Positions 52,632 through 61,945 of a DNA stretch of 64,000 nucleotides are shown piece after piece. The notes under the pieces were generated by a model. That model saw only the letters and a program-made list of their open reading frames with translations. It did not search any database and was not told where the DNA came from. Every line of letters begins with the position of its first letter. Position 1 is the first letter of the stretch. The stretch comes from CAVUPF01 sp963803755 (lineage in GTDB: Bacteria; Actinomycetota; Thermoleophilia; Solirubrobacterales; 70-9): positions 124,001 to 188,000 of the forward strand of contig CAWDNP010000012.1 of NCBI GenBank assembly GCA_963803755.1, in the 5' to 3' direction. The translations under genes were made by a program, and so were the position numbers.

Positions 52632-53798
52632 TTGTCCCTCGACCTCGACCTCGTTCGCGAGAGATTCGAGTCCTCCACCGACTTCACGGTCGGGCTGGAG
52701 GAGGAGTTCGCAATCCTCGACCCCGCGACGCTGGAGCTGGAGCACCGCTTTGAGGACGTCTACGCAGCCTGCCGGGCCGATGAGGTGCTCGCTGAGTCGG
52801 CGGCCGGCGAGCTGATCGCTTCCGAGATAGAGATTCGCTCGGGGCGCTCGGAGACCTTCGCCGAGGCGGTAGCGAGCCAGCGCGAACGCCGCGCCCGGCT
52901 GTTCGAGCTGACAGCCGGCATGGGCCTGGCGCTGGGGGCGATGGGCACGCACCCCTGGGCTAGCTACCTCGACCAGCGGATCATCGACACCCCGCATTAC
53001 ACGCGCCTGCGGCACGAACTAGGCTGGGTCGCCCAGCGCAATAACACCTGGAGCACGCACGTCCACATGGGGGTGCGCGGCGCCGACCGGGCGATCGCGG
53101 TATGCGACTGGATGCGGGAGCTCTTGCCGCTGCTGCTTGCGGTCTCGGCTAACTCGCCCTTCCTCGACCGTCGCGACACTGGCCTGCACACGGTTCGCAC
53201 CGAGATCTTCACCCGCACCTTCCCGCGCTGCGGCATCCCGTCCCCGTTTGGCGACTGGGACCGCTACGCGGAGTTCGTCGGCATGCTGGAGCGAACCGGG
53301 GCGATCGTCGAGTCAACCCAGCTTTGGTGGAGCGTCCGCCCTCACCACCACTTCGGCACCGTCGAGGTGCGGATCTGCGACGCGCAGACCGGGGGGGATG
53401 AGTCGTTCGCCCTCGCCGGTCTGATCGCGGCCTGCATCGCCCAGACCGCGCTCGATTACGACCAGCGCGGCTACGACGGCGCTGGGGAGCCGCTCGCCGA
53501 CCGCGAGATCGAGGAGAACCTCTGGCGGGCGATCCGCCACGGGATGGACGGCAAGACGATCGACTTTCGGCGCGGTGAGGTGGTCGAGTCCAGGGCGGCA
53601 CTGGAGTCGGTGCTCGCTTGGACTGAGTCGGCCCGCTCGCGGCTCGGCATCGAGGTTGAGCTGCCGGAGCGAAACGGCGCCCAGCGGGCGCGGGAGGCGC
53701 TCGATTCCGGGATCCCGATCAAGGACGTCTACCGCGACGCCGTGGAGGAAACGAAGCGCACCTACACGGCCGCCGAGCGGGCCGCGAAACCCACGTAG
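52632..53798 (+). CDS. Carboxylate-amine ligase of the YbdK / glutamate-cysteine ligase 2 family
   Basis: 388 residues. FTVGLEEEFAILDP is the family start; ESAAGELIASEIEIRSGRS, GTHPWASYLDQRI, STHVHMGVRG, RTEIFTRTFPRCGIP and HHHFGTVEVRICDAQTG are conserved blocks of the GCS2 fold. Members ligate glutamate to cysteine weakly or other amines. The start is TTG 52632, 3 nt after rex. The true substrate in an actinobacterium, where mycothiol or ergothioneine may be the main thiols, is open. Confidence 0.88.
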   Translation: MSLDLDLVRERFESSTDFTVGLEEEFAILDPATLELEHRFEDVYAACRADEVLAESAAGELIASEIEIRSGRSETFAEAVASQRERRARLFELTAGMGLALGAMGTHPWASYLDQRIIDTPHYTRLRHELGWVAQRNNTWSTHVHMGVRGADRAIAVCDWMRELLPLLLAVSANSPFLDRRDTGLHTVRTEIFTRTFPRCGIPSPFGDWDRYAEFVGMLERTGAIVESTQLWWSVRPHHHFGTVEVRICDAQTGGDESFALAGLIAACIAQTALDYDQRGYDGAGEPLADREIEENLWRAIRHGMDGKTIDFRRGEVVESRAALESVLAWTESARSRLGIEVELPERNGAQRAREALDSGIPIKDVYRDAVEETKRTYTAAERAAKPT

Positions 53799-53841
53799 GG
53801 GACCAGTCGCGGGGCGAGGGTGCCGCGCTCGCACGCTCGCA

Positions 53842-53847
53842 TATAGA
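53842..53847 (+). promoter_or_regulatory. -10 hexamer TATAGA for hppA (leadered)
   Basis: TATAGA lies 35 nt before TTG 53883, which has a GGAGG ribosome site: a conventional leader for an abundant membrane enzyme. Confidence 0.45.
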
Positions 53848-53882
53848 CTCCCGCGCCGCTAAACCAGCCGGAGGAACCTAAC

Positions 53883-55970
53883 TTGACCAAGTTCTTGACC
53901 GATTACGGAGTCGTCGTAGCGCTCGTCTGCGCCGGGGCGGCGGTGGTGTATGGATTGGTGATCACCCAGCGTCTGCTCGCGAAATCGCCGGGCAACGAGC
54001 GCATGCAGGAGATCTCGGGAGCGGTGCAGGAAGGCGCCAAGGCCTACCTCACTCGCCAGTACACGATCATCGCCGCCGTCGCGGTGCCGCTCGCGATCGT
54101 CCTCTGGATCCTCCAGGACTACAAGACCGCGATCGGATTCGTGATCGGCGGCTTCCTCTCCGGCTCAGCCGGCTTCATCGGGATGAACCTCTCGGTACGG
54201 GCCAACTCCCGTGTCGCCGAGGCGGCCCGCGGCGGTGTCCCCCCGGCGCTCGACGTCGCCTTCAAAGGCGGCTCGGTCACCGGCCTGCTGGTGGTCGGCC
54301 TGGCGCTGTTCGGTGTCGCTGGCTACTACGGCCTCCTGGTCCTCACCGGCAGCACCGACAAGCAGGCCGTCGACGCGCTGATCGGCCTCGGCTTCGGCGG
54401 CTCGCTGATCTCGGTCTTCGCCCGGCTCGGCGGCGGCATCTTCACCAAGGCGGCCGACGTCGGCGCCGACCTGGTCGGCAAGGTCGAGGCGGGGATACCC
54501 GAGGACGATCCACGCAACCCGGCGGTGATCGCCGACAACGTCGGCGACAACGTCGGCGACTGTGCCGGCATGGCGGCCGACCTCTTTGAGACCTACGCGG
54601 TCACCTCGGTCGCCGTAATGCTGCTCGGAGTGCTCACCTTCACCGGCGCCGGTGGCGACTTCTCGCGCGAGGTGGCGATCTTCCCGCTGGTGATCGGCGG
54701 CGTCGCGATCATCGCCTCGATCATCGGAGCGCTCTCGGTGCGGACCAAGTCCGACCGCGTCGAGGGCGCGTTGTACCAGGGCCTGATCGTCTCGGGGATC
54801 CTCTCGATCGCCGCCTTCTACCCGATCACCAAGTGGCTGATGAGCGACCCGGTGCGGCTCGGCCTCAGCACCGCCGCTAAGACGGTGACCACCACCGACC
54901 TCTGGCTCTGCGCCGTGATCGGCGTCGCCGTCACCGCCCTCCTCTTCGTCATCACCGATTACTACACCTCGACCCGCTTCCGCCCGGTTCGGACGATCGC
55001 CAAGGCCTCAGAGACCGGCCACGCGACCAACATCATCCAGGGGCTCGCCCAGGGCTTCCAGTCGACAGCTGCGCCCGCTCTGGTCCTTGCGCTGGCGATC
55101 CTCGGCGCCAACCAGCTAGCCGGGATCTACGGCATCGGCGTCGCCGTGATGGCGCAGCTCTCGCTCTGCGGCCTGATCGTCGCCCTCGACGCATTCGGCC
55201 CGATCACCGACAACGCCGGTGGCATCGCCGAGATGGCGGACCTGCCGGAGGCCGTGCGCAACGTCACCGACCCCCTTGACGCGGTCGGCAACACGACCAA
55301 GGCCGTCACCAAGGGGTACGCGATCGGCTCTGCGGCGCTCGCCGCCCTGGTCCTGTTCGCCGCCTTCAAAAGCGAATTGGGCGACCACGCTCCGGCGGGC
55401 TTCGACCTCAACAGCCTCTTCCGCCTGACCAGCCCCGAAGTGCTGATCGGGCTGATTGTCGGTGGCATGATGGTCTACCTGTTCGTGGCGCTGGCGATCG
55501 AGGCGGTCGGCCGTGCTGGCGGCCAGGTCGTCGAGGAGGTGCGCAGGCAGTTCCGCGAGCACCCGGGGATCATGGAGGGAACCGAGAAGCCCGAGTACGG
55601 CAAGACGGTCAGCATCGTCACCGCTGCCGCCCAGAAGGAGATGATCCTCCCGGCGCTGATCCCGATCGCCGTGCCGGTGGTTGTCGGCCTGCTCAGCGTC
55701 AACGCGCTCGGCGGCCTGCTGATCGGCGTGATCGTCGTCGGTCTCTTCGCGGCGATCTCGATGACCGCCGGTGGTGGCGCCTGGGACAACGCCAAGAAGC
55801 TGATCGAGGACGGCGCCCACGGCGGCAAGGGCTCCGAGGCCCACGCCGCCTCGGTCACCGGTGACACGGTCGGTGACCCATACAAGGACACCGCCGGTCC
55901 TGCGATCAACCCGATGATCAAGGTCGCGAACATCGTCGCGATCCTGATCATTCCCATCGTTCACTTCTGA
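53883..55970 (+). CDS. hppA: Membrane H+-translocating pyrophosphatase, K+-independent type
   Basis: A 695-residue protein with about 16 helices that couples PPi hydrolysis to proton pumping. PPi/Mg sites are GGGIFTKAADVGADLVGKVE and DNVGDNVGDCAGMAADLFE, plus the C-terminal GGAWDNAKK and DTVGDPYKDT. The motif GNTTKAVTKG carries Lys473, the residue that marks K+-independent enzymes (K+-dependent ones have Ala there). The start is TTG 53883 with a clear Shine-Dalgarno. The stop overlaps the CTG start of the next gene. Confidence 0.96.
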   Translation: MTKFLTDYGVVVALVCAGAAVVYGLVITQRLLAKSPGNERMQEISGAVQEGAKAYLTRQYTIIAAVAVPLAIVLWILQDYKTAIGFVIGGFLSGSAGFIGMNLSVRANSRVAEAARGGVPPALDVAFKGGSVTGLLVVGLALFGVAGYYGLLVLTGSTDKQAVDALIGLGFGGSLISVFARLGGGIFTKAADVGADLVGKVEAGIPEDDPRNPAVIADNVGDNVGDCAGMAADLFETYAVTSVAVMLLGVLTFTGAGGDFSREVAIFPLVIGGVAIIASIIGALSVRTKSDRVEGALYQGLIVSGILSIAAFYPITKWLMSDPVRLGLSTAAKTVTTTDLWLCAVIGVAVTALLFVITDYYTSTRFRPVRTIAKASETGHATNIIQGLAQGFQSTAAPALVLALAILGANQLAGIYGIGVAVMAQLSLCGLIVALDAFGPITDNAGGIAEMADLPEAVRNVTDPLDAVGNTTKAVTKGYAIGSAALAALVLFAAFKSELGDHAPAGFDLNSLFRLTSPEVLIGLIVGGMMVYLFVALAIEAVGRAGGQVVEEVRRQFREHPGIMEGTEKPEYGKTVSIVTAAAQKEMILPALIPIAVPVVVGLLSVNALGGLLIGVIVVGLFAAISMTAGGGAWDNAKKLIEDGAHGGKGSEAHAASVTGDTVGDPYKDTAGPAINPMIKVANIVAILIIPIVHF

Positions 55971-57040
55971 GCTCTCACGCGCCACTCAACGTCTCCGACT
56001 TCGAGAGGCTCGCCTCTCAGAAGTTGGAGGCAGGAGCGCTGGGGTACTTCGCCGGGGGCGCCTGCGATGAGGTGACGTTGAGGGACAACGTCGATGCCTG
56101 GCGACGGTGGCGGCTGCGGCCGCGGGTGCTCGTAGATGTGAGTGAGGTGCGGACCTCGGCGAGTGTCCTGGGCTCGGAGGTCTCGATGCCTGTCCTTGTT
56201 GCGCCGGTGGCCTATCAGCGGCTGGTGGACGATGAGGGAGAGGTGGGGATGGCCCACGCCGCGGCCACCGCGGGGACGGTGATGTGCCTCTCAACCCTGG
56301 CGACTGTACGGCCGAGCGAGGTCGCCGCCGCTGCGCCGGCCGGGCGACGCTGGTTCCAGCTCTACTGCTTCAAGGACAGGGGCCTCACCCGAGCGCTGGT
56401 GGACGAGGCGGCCGGGTCGGGTTTCGAGGCGATTGTGATAACCGTCGACGCGCCGCGGGGGGGCCGCCGCGAGCGCGACCTGCGGACCGGATTCAAGATT
56501 CCGAGGGGACTCGGCGTGCCGAGCGTGCAGGCCGCCCTGGGGGTTGATCGCGAGGTGACGATTGAGGAGACGTTCTCGCTGATGGATCCGGCGCTGAGCT
56601 GGCGGGACCTCGAGGGTCTCGTCTCGGAATGCAGGCTCCCGGTGGTGGTCAAGGGCGTGTTGACCGCCGAGGATGCAACGCTTGCGGTCGAGCACGGTGC
56701 CGCCGGCGTCGTCGTCTCCAACCATGGCGGCCGCCAGCTCGACTGCGTGCTGGCGAGCGCCGATGCACTGCCGGAGGTGGTAGATGCCGTCGAGGGTCGG
56801 GTCTCCGTGCTCGTTGACGGCGGCGTGCGCCGCGGCAGCGACGTCGCCGTCGCGCTCGCCCTGGGGGCCGATGCCGTAATGGTCGGGCGCCCTGCCCTCT
56901 GGGGGCTGGCTGCGGCCGGGGAGGAGGGGGCCCGGCGCGTGCTCGAGCTGCTCCGCGACGAGCTGGAACTGACCCTGGCCCTCTGCGGCTGCGCCTCGCC
57001 CCCGGACCTGGATCGCGTTCACGTTCAGAGGGCACCCTAG
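55967..57040 (+). CDS. FMN-dependent alpha-hydroxyacid oxidase/dehydrogenase
   Basis: 357 residues from CTG 55967. The N-terminus LNVSDFERLASQKLEAGALGYFAGGACDE is typical, and only CTG (in a CTGA overlap with the hppA stop) includes it; TTG 56024 would start at LEAGALGYF. FMN and substrate sites are PVLVAPVAYQRLV, WFQLYCFKDRG, VVVKGVLTAEDA, the catalytic His in VVSNHGGRQLD, and LVDGGVRRGSDV. It oxidises L-2-hydroxyacids such as lactate or glycolate. TAG is also the start of the next -10. Confidence 0.9.
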   Translation: MSSHAPLNVSDFERLASQKLEAGALGYFAGGACDEVTLRDNVDAWRRWRLRPRVLVDVSEVRTSASVLGSEVSMPVLVAPVAYQRLVDDEGEVGMAHAAATAGTVMCLSTLATVRPSEVAAAAPAGRRWFQLYCFKDRGLTRALVDEAAGSGFEAIVITVDAPRGGRRERDLRTGFKIPRGLGVPSVQAALGVDREVTIEETFSLMDPALSWRDLEGLVSECRLPVVVKGVLTAEDATLAVEHGAAGVVVSNHGGRQLDCVLASADALPEVVDAVEGRVSVLVDGGVRRGSDVAVALALGADAVMVGRPALWGLAAAGEEGARRVLELLRDELELTLALCGCASPPDLDRVHVQRAP

Positions 57041-57043
57041 AAT
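57038..57043 (+). promoter_or_regulatory. -10 hexamer TAGAAT overlapping the stop of the FMN oxidase gene
   Basis: TAGAAT ends 7 nt before ATG 57051. Confidence 0.55.
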
Positions 57044-57050
57044 CGCGACG

Positions 57051-57245
57051 ATGGCATCGCCAGAGGGGATCTACCGCGGTTCTGTCCGGGCCTTCTCGCT
57101 CGTCTTCCTCGTGCTGGGTCTGGCGATCCTCATCGCTACCCTCGCCGCCGGCGGGGGGCCCCTCTCCGTCGGGGTGGTGATGGGCGTCGCCTTCGCCGCA
57201 GTCGGTGGGGGGCGGCTGTGGGCAGCATCCCGGATGGATCGGTGA
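57051..57245 (+). CDS. Small two-helix membrane protein, 64 residues
   Basis: Two hydrophobic segments (about 12-33 and 38-58) joined by GGGPLSVG, with short polar ends. Its -10-like TAGAAT is one of the best in the window. The stop overlaps the GTG start of the APC permease (GTGA), so it may be an accessory to that transporter. No family recognised. Confidence 0.65.
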   Translation: MASPEGIYRGSVRAFSLVFLVLGLAILIATLAAGGGPLSVGVVMGVAFAAVGGGRLWAASRMDR

Positions 57246-59235
57246 GCGAGCCGGAGGCGGAGCGGTCGCACTCGGCGCCGCTGCTGCGCCGCGGACTCGG
57301 TGTCCCCTGGCTCTTCGCCACCGCCTACTCGGCCGTCGGCTTCTCGATCTACTTCGCGCTCGGGGTCGTCGCCGCCCGCGGCCTCGGGCTCACCCCGTTG
57401 ATCTTCCTAGCCGCCGGTCTGCTCTTTGCGCTGACCACGCTCAGCTATGTCGAGGGCGGCGCGATGTTCCGGGAGCGCGGCGGCTCCTCCACATTTGCCC
57501 GCCACGCCTTCAATGAGCTGATCGCCTTCATCGCCGGTTGGGCGATCCTAATCGACTATCTGATCGTGATCGCCCTGGCGGCGATCTCGGTCCCCCACTA
57601 CCTGGAGCCGATCTCCCCCAGCCTCGGCAGGCCCGGCTTGGAGATCGGAGTGGCTGCTCTCGTCATTGTCGCCGTCAGCGTCCTCAACGTCCTCAACGTC
57701 ACCGGGCGGGGGCGCCAGCGCTCGCTCGCCGTGCTCGCCCTCGCCGATGTCAGTCTCCAGCTCGCGGTGATCGTGGTCGGCGTCCTCGCCGTCTGGCATC
57801 CCGCCCGTCTGACCGCCCACCTCGATCTCCTCACCAGCCCAAGCTTTAAGGACATCGTCTACGCGGCGGTCGTCGCAATGCTCGCCTATGCCGGCATCGA
57901 GGCCGCCTCCGACCTTGCCCCCGACATCGACGTCGAGCCGCGCGACCTGAAGCGGATCGTCTCGCTCGGGGCGATAGCGGTGCCGCTGGTCTACGCCGGG
58001 ATGGCGGCGATCGCCCTGATGGCGGTGCCGGTGGTCGCCGGACCCCACGGGCCGGAGACGGCGCTCGGCGGCCGCTACGTCGAGGCACCGGTGCTGGGTG
58101 TGGTCTCCGCCTTCCACCCATCCGGGGTCGCCGACGCGATGCGCTGGATGGTCGCCTTGGTCGCCACCCCGGTGCTGTTCTGGGCGGCCAGCATCTCGAT
58201 GCTCGGCGTCTCTCGCCACATCTACACACTGGCGATCAACCGCCAGATTCCCAGCTGGCTGGGAAAGCTCAGCAAGCGTCACGCCACTCCCTATGTGGCG
58301 ATCGCGATTTCCGGCACAATCGCGATCGGCCTCGTCGTGCCGACCAGCGTCGAGTTGCTGGCCAGCATCTATGCTTTTGGCGCCACCCTGGCGATCACCG
58401 TCGCCCACCTTTCGATCATCCGCCTCAGGATCAGGGACCCCGATCGTCCGCGGCCTTTCCGGATCCCGTGGAACGTTCATGGCGCGGCGCCAGCCTTCCC
58501 ATCCCGGCGATGCTTGCGGCGCTGATCAGCGGGCTCGCCTTCCTCAGCGTGCTCGCATACCACGACGTCGCCCGCTGGGTGGGGATCGGCTGGATGGCGT
58601 TTGGGCTCCTCTTCTACGTCGTCTACCGCAAGGTCTTCGAGGAAACGACGCTTACCAAGCGGGTCTCGGTCACCGAGCAGGCTCTCACCAAGCAGTCGCC
58701 GGAGGTCGCCTTCCGCAACATCCTCGTGCCGGTTTTTGGGACCGAGCTGGACGACGACATAGTCGCCACAGCCGGGCGTCTCGCTGCGGCAGAGCAGGAG
58801 GAGGCGAACGCAGAGCGCTATGACTCCCACCTCGACATCGTTTACGTGGTCGAGGTTCCGCTGACGCTGTCGCTGGACGCGGAGCTGCCGCCGGAGCGGG
58901 AGGAGGCAGCACGGCGCGCCCTCGGACGGGCCAAGCAGGTCGGAGAGGAGTACGAGGACGTGGAGGTCAGCGCCGAGGTGGTGCGCGCACGCAACGTAGG
59001 CGCCGGAATCGTCGAGGCGGCTCGGCGCAGCGGCGCCGAGGCGATAGTCGTCGGGGGTGAGCCACCGACCAAGATCAGGGGCGGGGCGACGCTAGGCGGG
59101 ATCGGTACCGCCAAGCCCGCCGAGATCGGTGCCGCGACCGAGTACGTGCTGAAGAAATCCCCCTGTCGGGTGCTCCTGACGGCGCCACCGGAGACCGTTC
59201 CCGGGGCGGCGGCCCAAGCCTCTGCGGCCGACTAG
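57242..59235 (+). CDS. APC-family permease with C-terminal UspA domain, single-base frameshift
   Basis: About 664 residues when corrected. The permease (12 helices, opening FATAYSAVGFSIYFALGVVAA, with YAGIEAASDLAPDIDVEPRD as the APC consensus) runs in the first frame to RPFRIPWNV. A missing base between about 58470 and 58497 moves the last helices (AMLAALISGLAFLSVLAYHD) and a universal-stress domain (FRNILVPVFG, IVVGGEPP) to another frame. GTG 57242 is chosen as start. It probably imports amino acids or amines, with the UspA tail as a regulatory nucleotide sensor. Confidence 0.87.
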
Positions 59236-59238
59236 TAT
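59233..59238 (+). promoter_or_regulatory. -10 hexamer TAGTAT overlapping the APC-UspA stop codon
   Basis: TAGTAT ends 6 nt before ATG 59245. Confidence 0.55.
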
Positions 59239-59244
59239 CCGGCT

Positions 59245-59712
59245 ATGTTCATCCTGATCGTCGGCTGCGGCCGGGTTGGTTCTTCGGTCGCCCGGGCGAT
59301 GTTGCGCGAGGGCCACGAGGTCTCCTGTCTTGACGAGGACCCGGAGTCCCACGCTCGGCTTGAGGTCGGCCTCGAGAAGGGCTGGGAGGATCTTGGCGGC
59401 CACTTCACGGTCGGAGCAGGCCTGGAGACCGAGGCCCTGACCGCCGCCGGGGTCGAGCGGGCCGATGCTTTCATCGCCTCGACCGACGGCGACAACACAA
59501 ACATCATCATCGCCCAGATCGCCCAGCGCCGCTACGGGGTGCCGACGGTGATCGCGCGGGTGCTCGATCCGCTGCGGGCCGAGTGGTATCAGCGCCAGGG
59601 CCTGCACACAGTCTGCCCGACCCGGGTCGCGATCGACATGCTGGAGAACGCGGTTCGTGAGGGTGCTCAAAGGGGCGGCGGCGGGCCGGGCGACTCGGCG
59701 GAAGCCGCCTGA
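59245..59712 (+). CDS. TrkA/KtrA-type RCK_N protein, short form
   Basis: A 155-residue Rossmann domain starting MFILIVGCGRVGSSVARAML, with DEDPESHARLEVGLEKGW and ADAFIASTDGDNTNIIIAQI as the NAD/ATP-binding core. It lacks a TrkA-C domain and ends in a Gly-rich tail. Such proteins gate K+ channels or transporters in response to nucleotides. It is followed by a second, longer RCK gene, and the pair may form a heteromeric ring. No TrkH/KtrB pore gene is in the window. Confidence 0.88.
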   Translation: MFILIVGCGRVGSSVARAMLREGHEVSCLDEDPESHARLEVGLEKGWEDLGGHFTVGAGLETEALTAAGVERADAFIASTDGDNTNIIIAQIAQRRYGVPTVIARVLDPLRAEWYQRQGLHTVCPTRVAIDMLENAVREGAQRGGGGPGDSAEAA

Positions 59713-59737
59713 GGCGACAAGGGGAGCGGGGAGTCGC

Positions 59738-60422
59738 ATGTACATAATCGTCGTCGGAGCGGGCAAGGTCGGCTGGAACCTGGCGCGGGAGCTGCTCGAT
59801 AAGGGGCACGAGGTGACGGTGATCGAGAGCAACCGGCGCCGCTACCTGACCGTCGAGCAGGAGCTCGAGCACAACATCTCCTACGGCGACGCCTCGGAGC
59901 TTTGGGTGCTGGAGCGGGCTGGCATTCAGCGGGCAGACATGGTGATCGCGGTCACCGGTGATGACGAGGACAACATGCTGATCTGCCAGGTGGCCCGCGA
60001 GAAGTACCTCGTCAACCGGGTGATTGCCCGCGTCAACAACCCCCGCAACCGCCAGCACTTCGATCTGCTGGATATCAAGCCGTCTGTTTCTGCCACCGAC
60101 CTTATCCTCCGCCTGCTCGAGCACGAGGTGCCGGAGTACGGGCTGGTCCACCTGCTCGATCTGCAGGAAGAGCAGCTGGAGATCATCGAGATGCTGCTCG
60201 GCCAGGACTCCGGGGTTACTGGGCGGCGGGTCGGCGACCTGCAGATGCCCGAAGGCAGCCTGTCTGATCTCCATCCTGCGTTCAGGCAAGGGCTTTGTCC
60301 CTGGACCCGACACCGTGCTGGAGGCCGGTGACGAGGTGCTCGCCGTGCTCGACCCGGGCAGGGAGGACGATCTCAAAGCGCTCTTCGGGCCGAAAGGGAA
60401 CGGCACGGCCGACGGTGGCTGA
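59738..60422 (+). CDS. TrkA-type protein with RCK_N and C-terminal domain, single-base frameshift
   Basis: About 227 residues when corrected. MYIIVVGAGKVGWNLARELL and MVIAVTGDDEDNMLICQVA mark RCK_N. The linker (LLEHEVPEYGLVHLLDLQ) leads to a TrkA-C-like domain (GRRVGDLQMPEGSLLISILR, TVLEAGDEVLAVLDPG). An extra T near 60261 puts the last 50 residues in another frame. ATG 59738 follows a Shine-Dalgarno (AAGGGGAG). The end overlaps the next gene by 8 nt. Confidence 0.87.
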
Positions 60423-61650
60423 TCGTGCGTTCGACTTTCTGCTGATCGGCGGTGGCATGGCCTCCGCCCACTGCGCGGCGGAGCTGCGGCGGAGCGGGGC
60501 GGAGGGATCGATCCTCCTGGTCGGGCGCGAGCCCGAGCCGCCTTACGAACGGCCGCCGCTCTCCAAGGAGTATCTGCGAGGCGAGAGCAAGCGCGAGGAC
60601 GCCTACGTCAATCCTCCCTCCTGGTATGAGGAAAACGGTGTTGAACTGCTGAGCGGGCGCAACGTGATGACGCTCGACCCGGCCTCGCAGACGGCGACGC
60701 TTCAGGGCGGAGAGGAGGTGTCCTTCGGCAAGGCGCTGCTCGGCACTGGCGCGACGGTCAACCTCCTCCGGGTCGAGGGAGCCGAGAACGAGGGCATCCA
60801 CTACCTGCGCGCCTTCGGCAACTCCGACGCGATCCGCGCCGACGCCGAGGCGGCCGAGCACGTGGTGCTGATCGGCGGTAGCTACATCGGCACGGAGGTC
60901 GCCGCCTCGCTTACCGCGCAGGGCGTCAAGTGCACGATCGTGATGATGGAGAAGGTGGCGCTCTGGCGGACCTTCGGCGAGGACGCCGGCCGTTGGTTCC
61001 AGGAGTTGATCGAGTCCAAAGGCGTCACCGTCCACGGTGGCGAGGAGCTGGAGGCCTTCGAGGGCGATGGCCGGGTCAAGGCGGTGGTGATGAAGAGCGG
61101 GCTGAGCGTCGAGGGCGACGCGATCGTGATCGGCGCCGGCGTACGTCCCGACATGATGCTCGCCCAGCGGGCGGGCATCGATGTGGGCGACGGGATCCTC
61201 TGCGACGCGAAGCTCCAGACCTCTGCTCCGGGCGTCTACGCTGCGGGGGACTGCTGCTCGTATGAGAGCGTCGTCCACGGCCGGCGGCTACGGGTCGAGC
61301 ATTGGGACGTGGCGATGCAGCAGGGTATGCACGCCGCCCGCAACATGCTCGGCGAAGACCGCGACTATGACGTCGTCCCCTACTTCTTCAGCGACCTCGC
61401 CGACTGGGCGAGCATCGAGTACGTTGGCCCCGCACACGAGTGGGACGAGGAAGTCTGGCGCGGCGACCGCGATTCGGGCGAGTTCTCGGTCTGGTACCTG
61501 AAGAACGGCGGGGTCGCGGGCGCGCTCAGCGTCGGTCGCTCCGAGGACCTCACCGAGGCCCGCCGCATGCTTGCCGACGGTGTTGACGTTTCCGCTTTCA
61601 CGGCCCGGATAGCCGACTCCGCTAGCGACCTCTCTGAGATCGGCGTCTGA
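60415..61650 (+). CDS. FAD/NAD(P)-dependent ferredoxin-reductase-like flavoprotein
   Basis: 411 residues. The FAD motif is FDFLLIGGGMASAHCAAEL, then PYERPPLSKEYLRG, ALLGTGA, the NAD(P) motif HVVLIGGSYIGTEVAASL and the second FAD motif PGVYAAGDCCSY. A reductase C-terminal domain (VPYFFSDLADWASIEYVG) closes it. This is the putidaredoxin/rubredoxin reductase type, passing electrons to ferredoxins or similar. The partner is not in the window. GTG 60415 lies within the end of the TrkA gene. Confidence 0.92.
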   Translation: MADRAFDFLLIGGGMASAHCAAELRRSGAEGSILLVGREPEPPYERPPLSKEYLRGESKREDAYVNPPSWYEENGVELLSGRNVMTLDPASQTATLQGGEEVSFGKALLGTGATVNLLRVEGAENEGIHYLRAFGNSDAIRADAEAAEHVVLIGGSYIGTEVAASLTAQGVKCTIVMMEKVALWRTFGEDAGRWFQELIESKGVTVHGGEELEAFEGDGRVKAVVMKSGLSVEGDAIVIGAGVRPDMMLAQRAGIDVGDGILCDAKLQTSAPGVYAAGDCCSYESVVHGRRLRVEHWDVAMQQGMHAARNMLGEDRDYDVVPYFFSDLADWASIEYVGPAHEWDEEVWRGDRDSGEFSVWYLKNGGVAGALSVGRSEDLTEARRMLADGVDVSAFTARIADSASDLSEIGV

Positions 61651-61672
61651 CCTTTCGCGCTCGCCCTCCGGC

Positions 61673-61678
61673 TATCCT
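61673..61678 (+). promoter_or_regulatory. -10 hexamer TATCCT for tRNA-Gln
   Basis: TATCCT lies 11 nt before the first base of the tRNA. Confidence 0.45.
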
Positions 61679-61689
61679 CCGGGTCTTCT

Positions 61690-61760
61690 TGCGGCCTGGT
61701 GTAATGGCAGCACGCCTCGCTCTGGACGAGGTAGTCGGGGTTCGAATCCCTGGGCCGCAG
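61690..61760 (+). tRNA. tRNA-Gln, anticodon CUG
   Basis: A complete cloverleaf of 71 nt. The acceptor stem TGCGGCC pairs with GGCCGCA (61753-61759), the D arm contains GTGTAATGGCAGCAC, the anticodon stem CCTCG/CGAGG encloses the loop with CTG at 61722-61724, and the T loop is TTCGAAT. G is the discriminator base. The CCA end is not encoded. A 3' copy of the tRNA end, which would suggest an integrated element, was not seen downstream. Confidence 0.95.
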
Positions 61761-61819
61761 CTTTAGGATCTGGGCTTGAGACCGCATTGAATCGAAGTGG
61801 AGTGTGTTACTAAAAGCAC

Positions 61820-61945
61820 ATGATCCGCTATCGCTTTGACGACTTCATCGAGTACGCCCGGACCAAGCGAGGCAGGGAGAACATGGCTCTGACAGCCATC
61901 GCCGCTGGCTGCATTGCGGGCATCGTCGCCATCGGGCACCTCTGA
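61820..61945 (+). CDS. Small ORF, 41 residues, possible membrane peptide
   Basis: Begins MIRYRFDDFIEYARTKRGRE and continues into one hydrophobic helix (about 22-40, with a Cys). A TACTAA lies 6 nt upstream of the ATG, consistent with a leaderless start, but nothing else supports translation. No family is recognised. Confidence 0.35.
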   Translation: MIRYRFDDFIEYARTKRGRENMALTAIAAGCIAGIVAIGHL

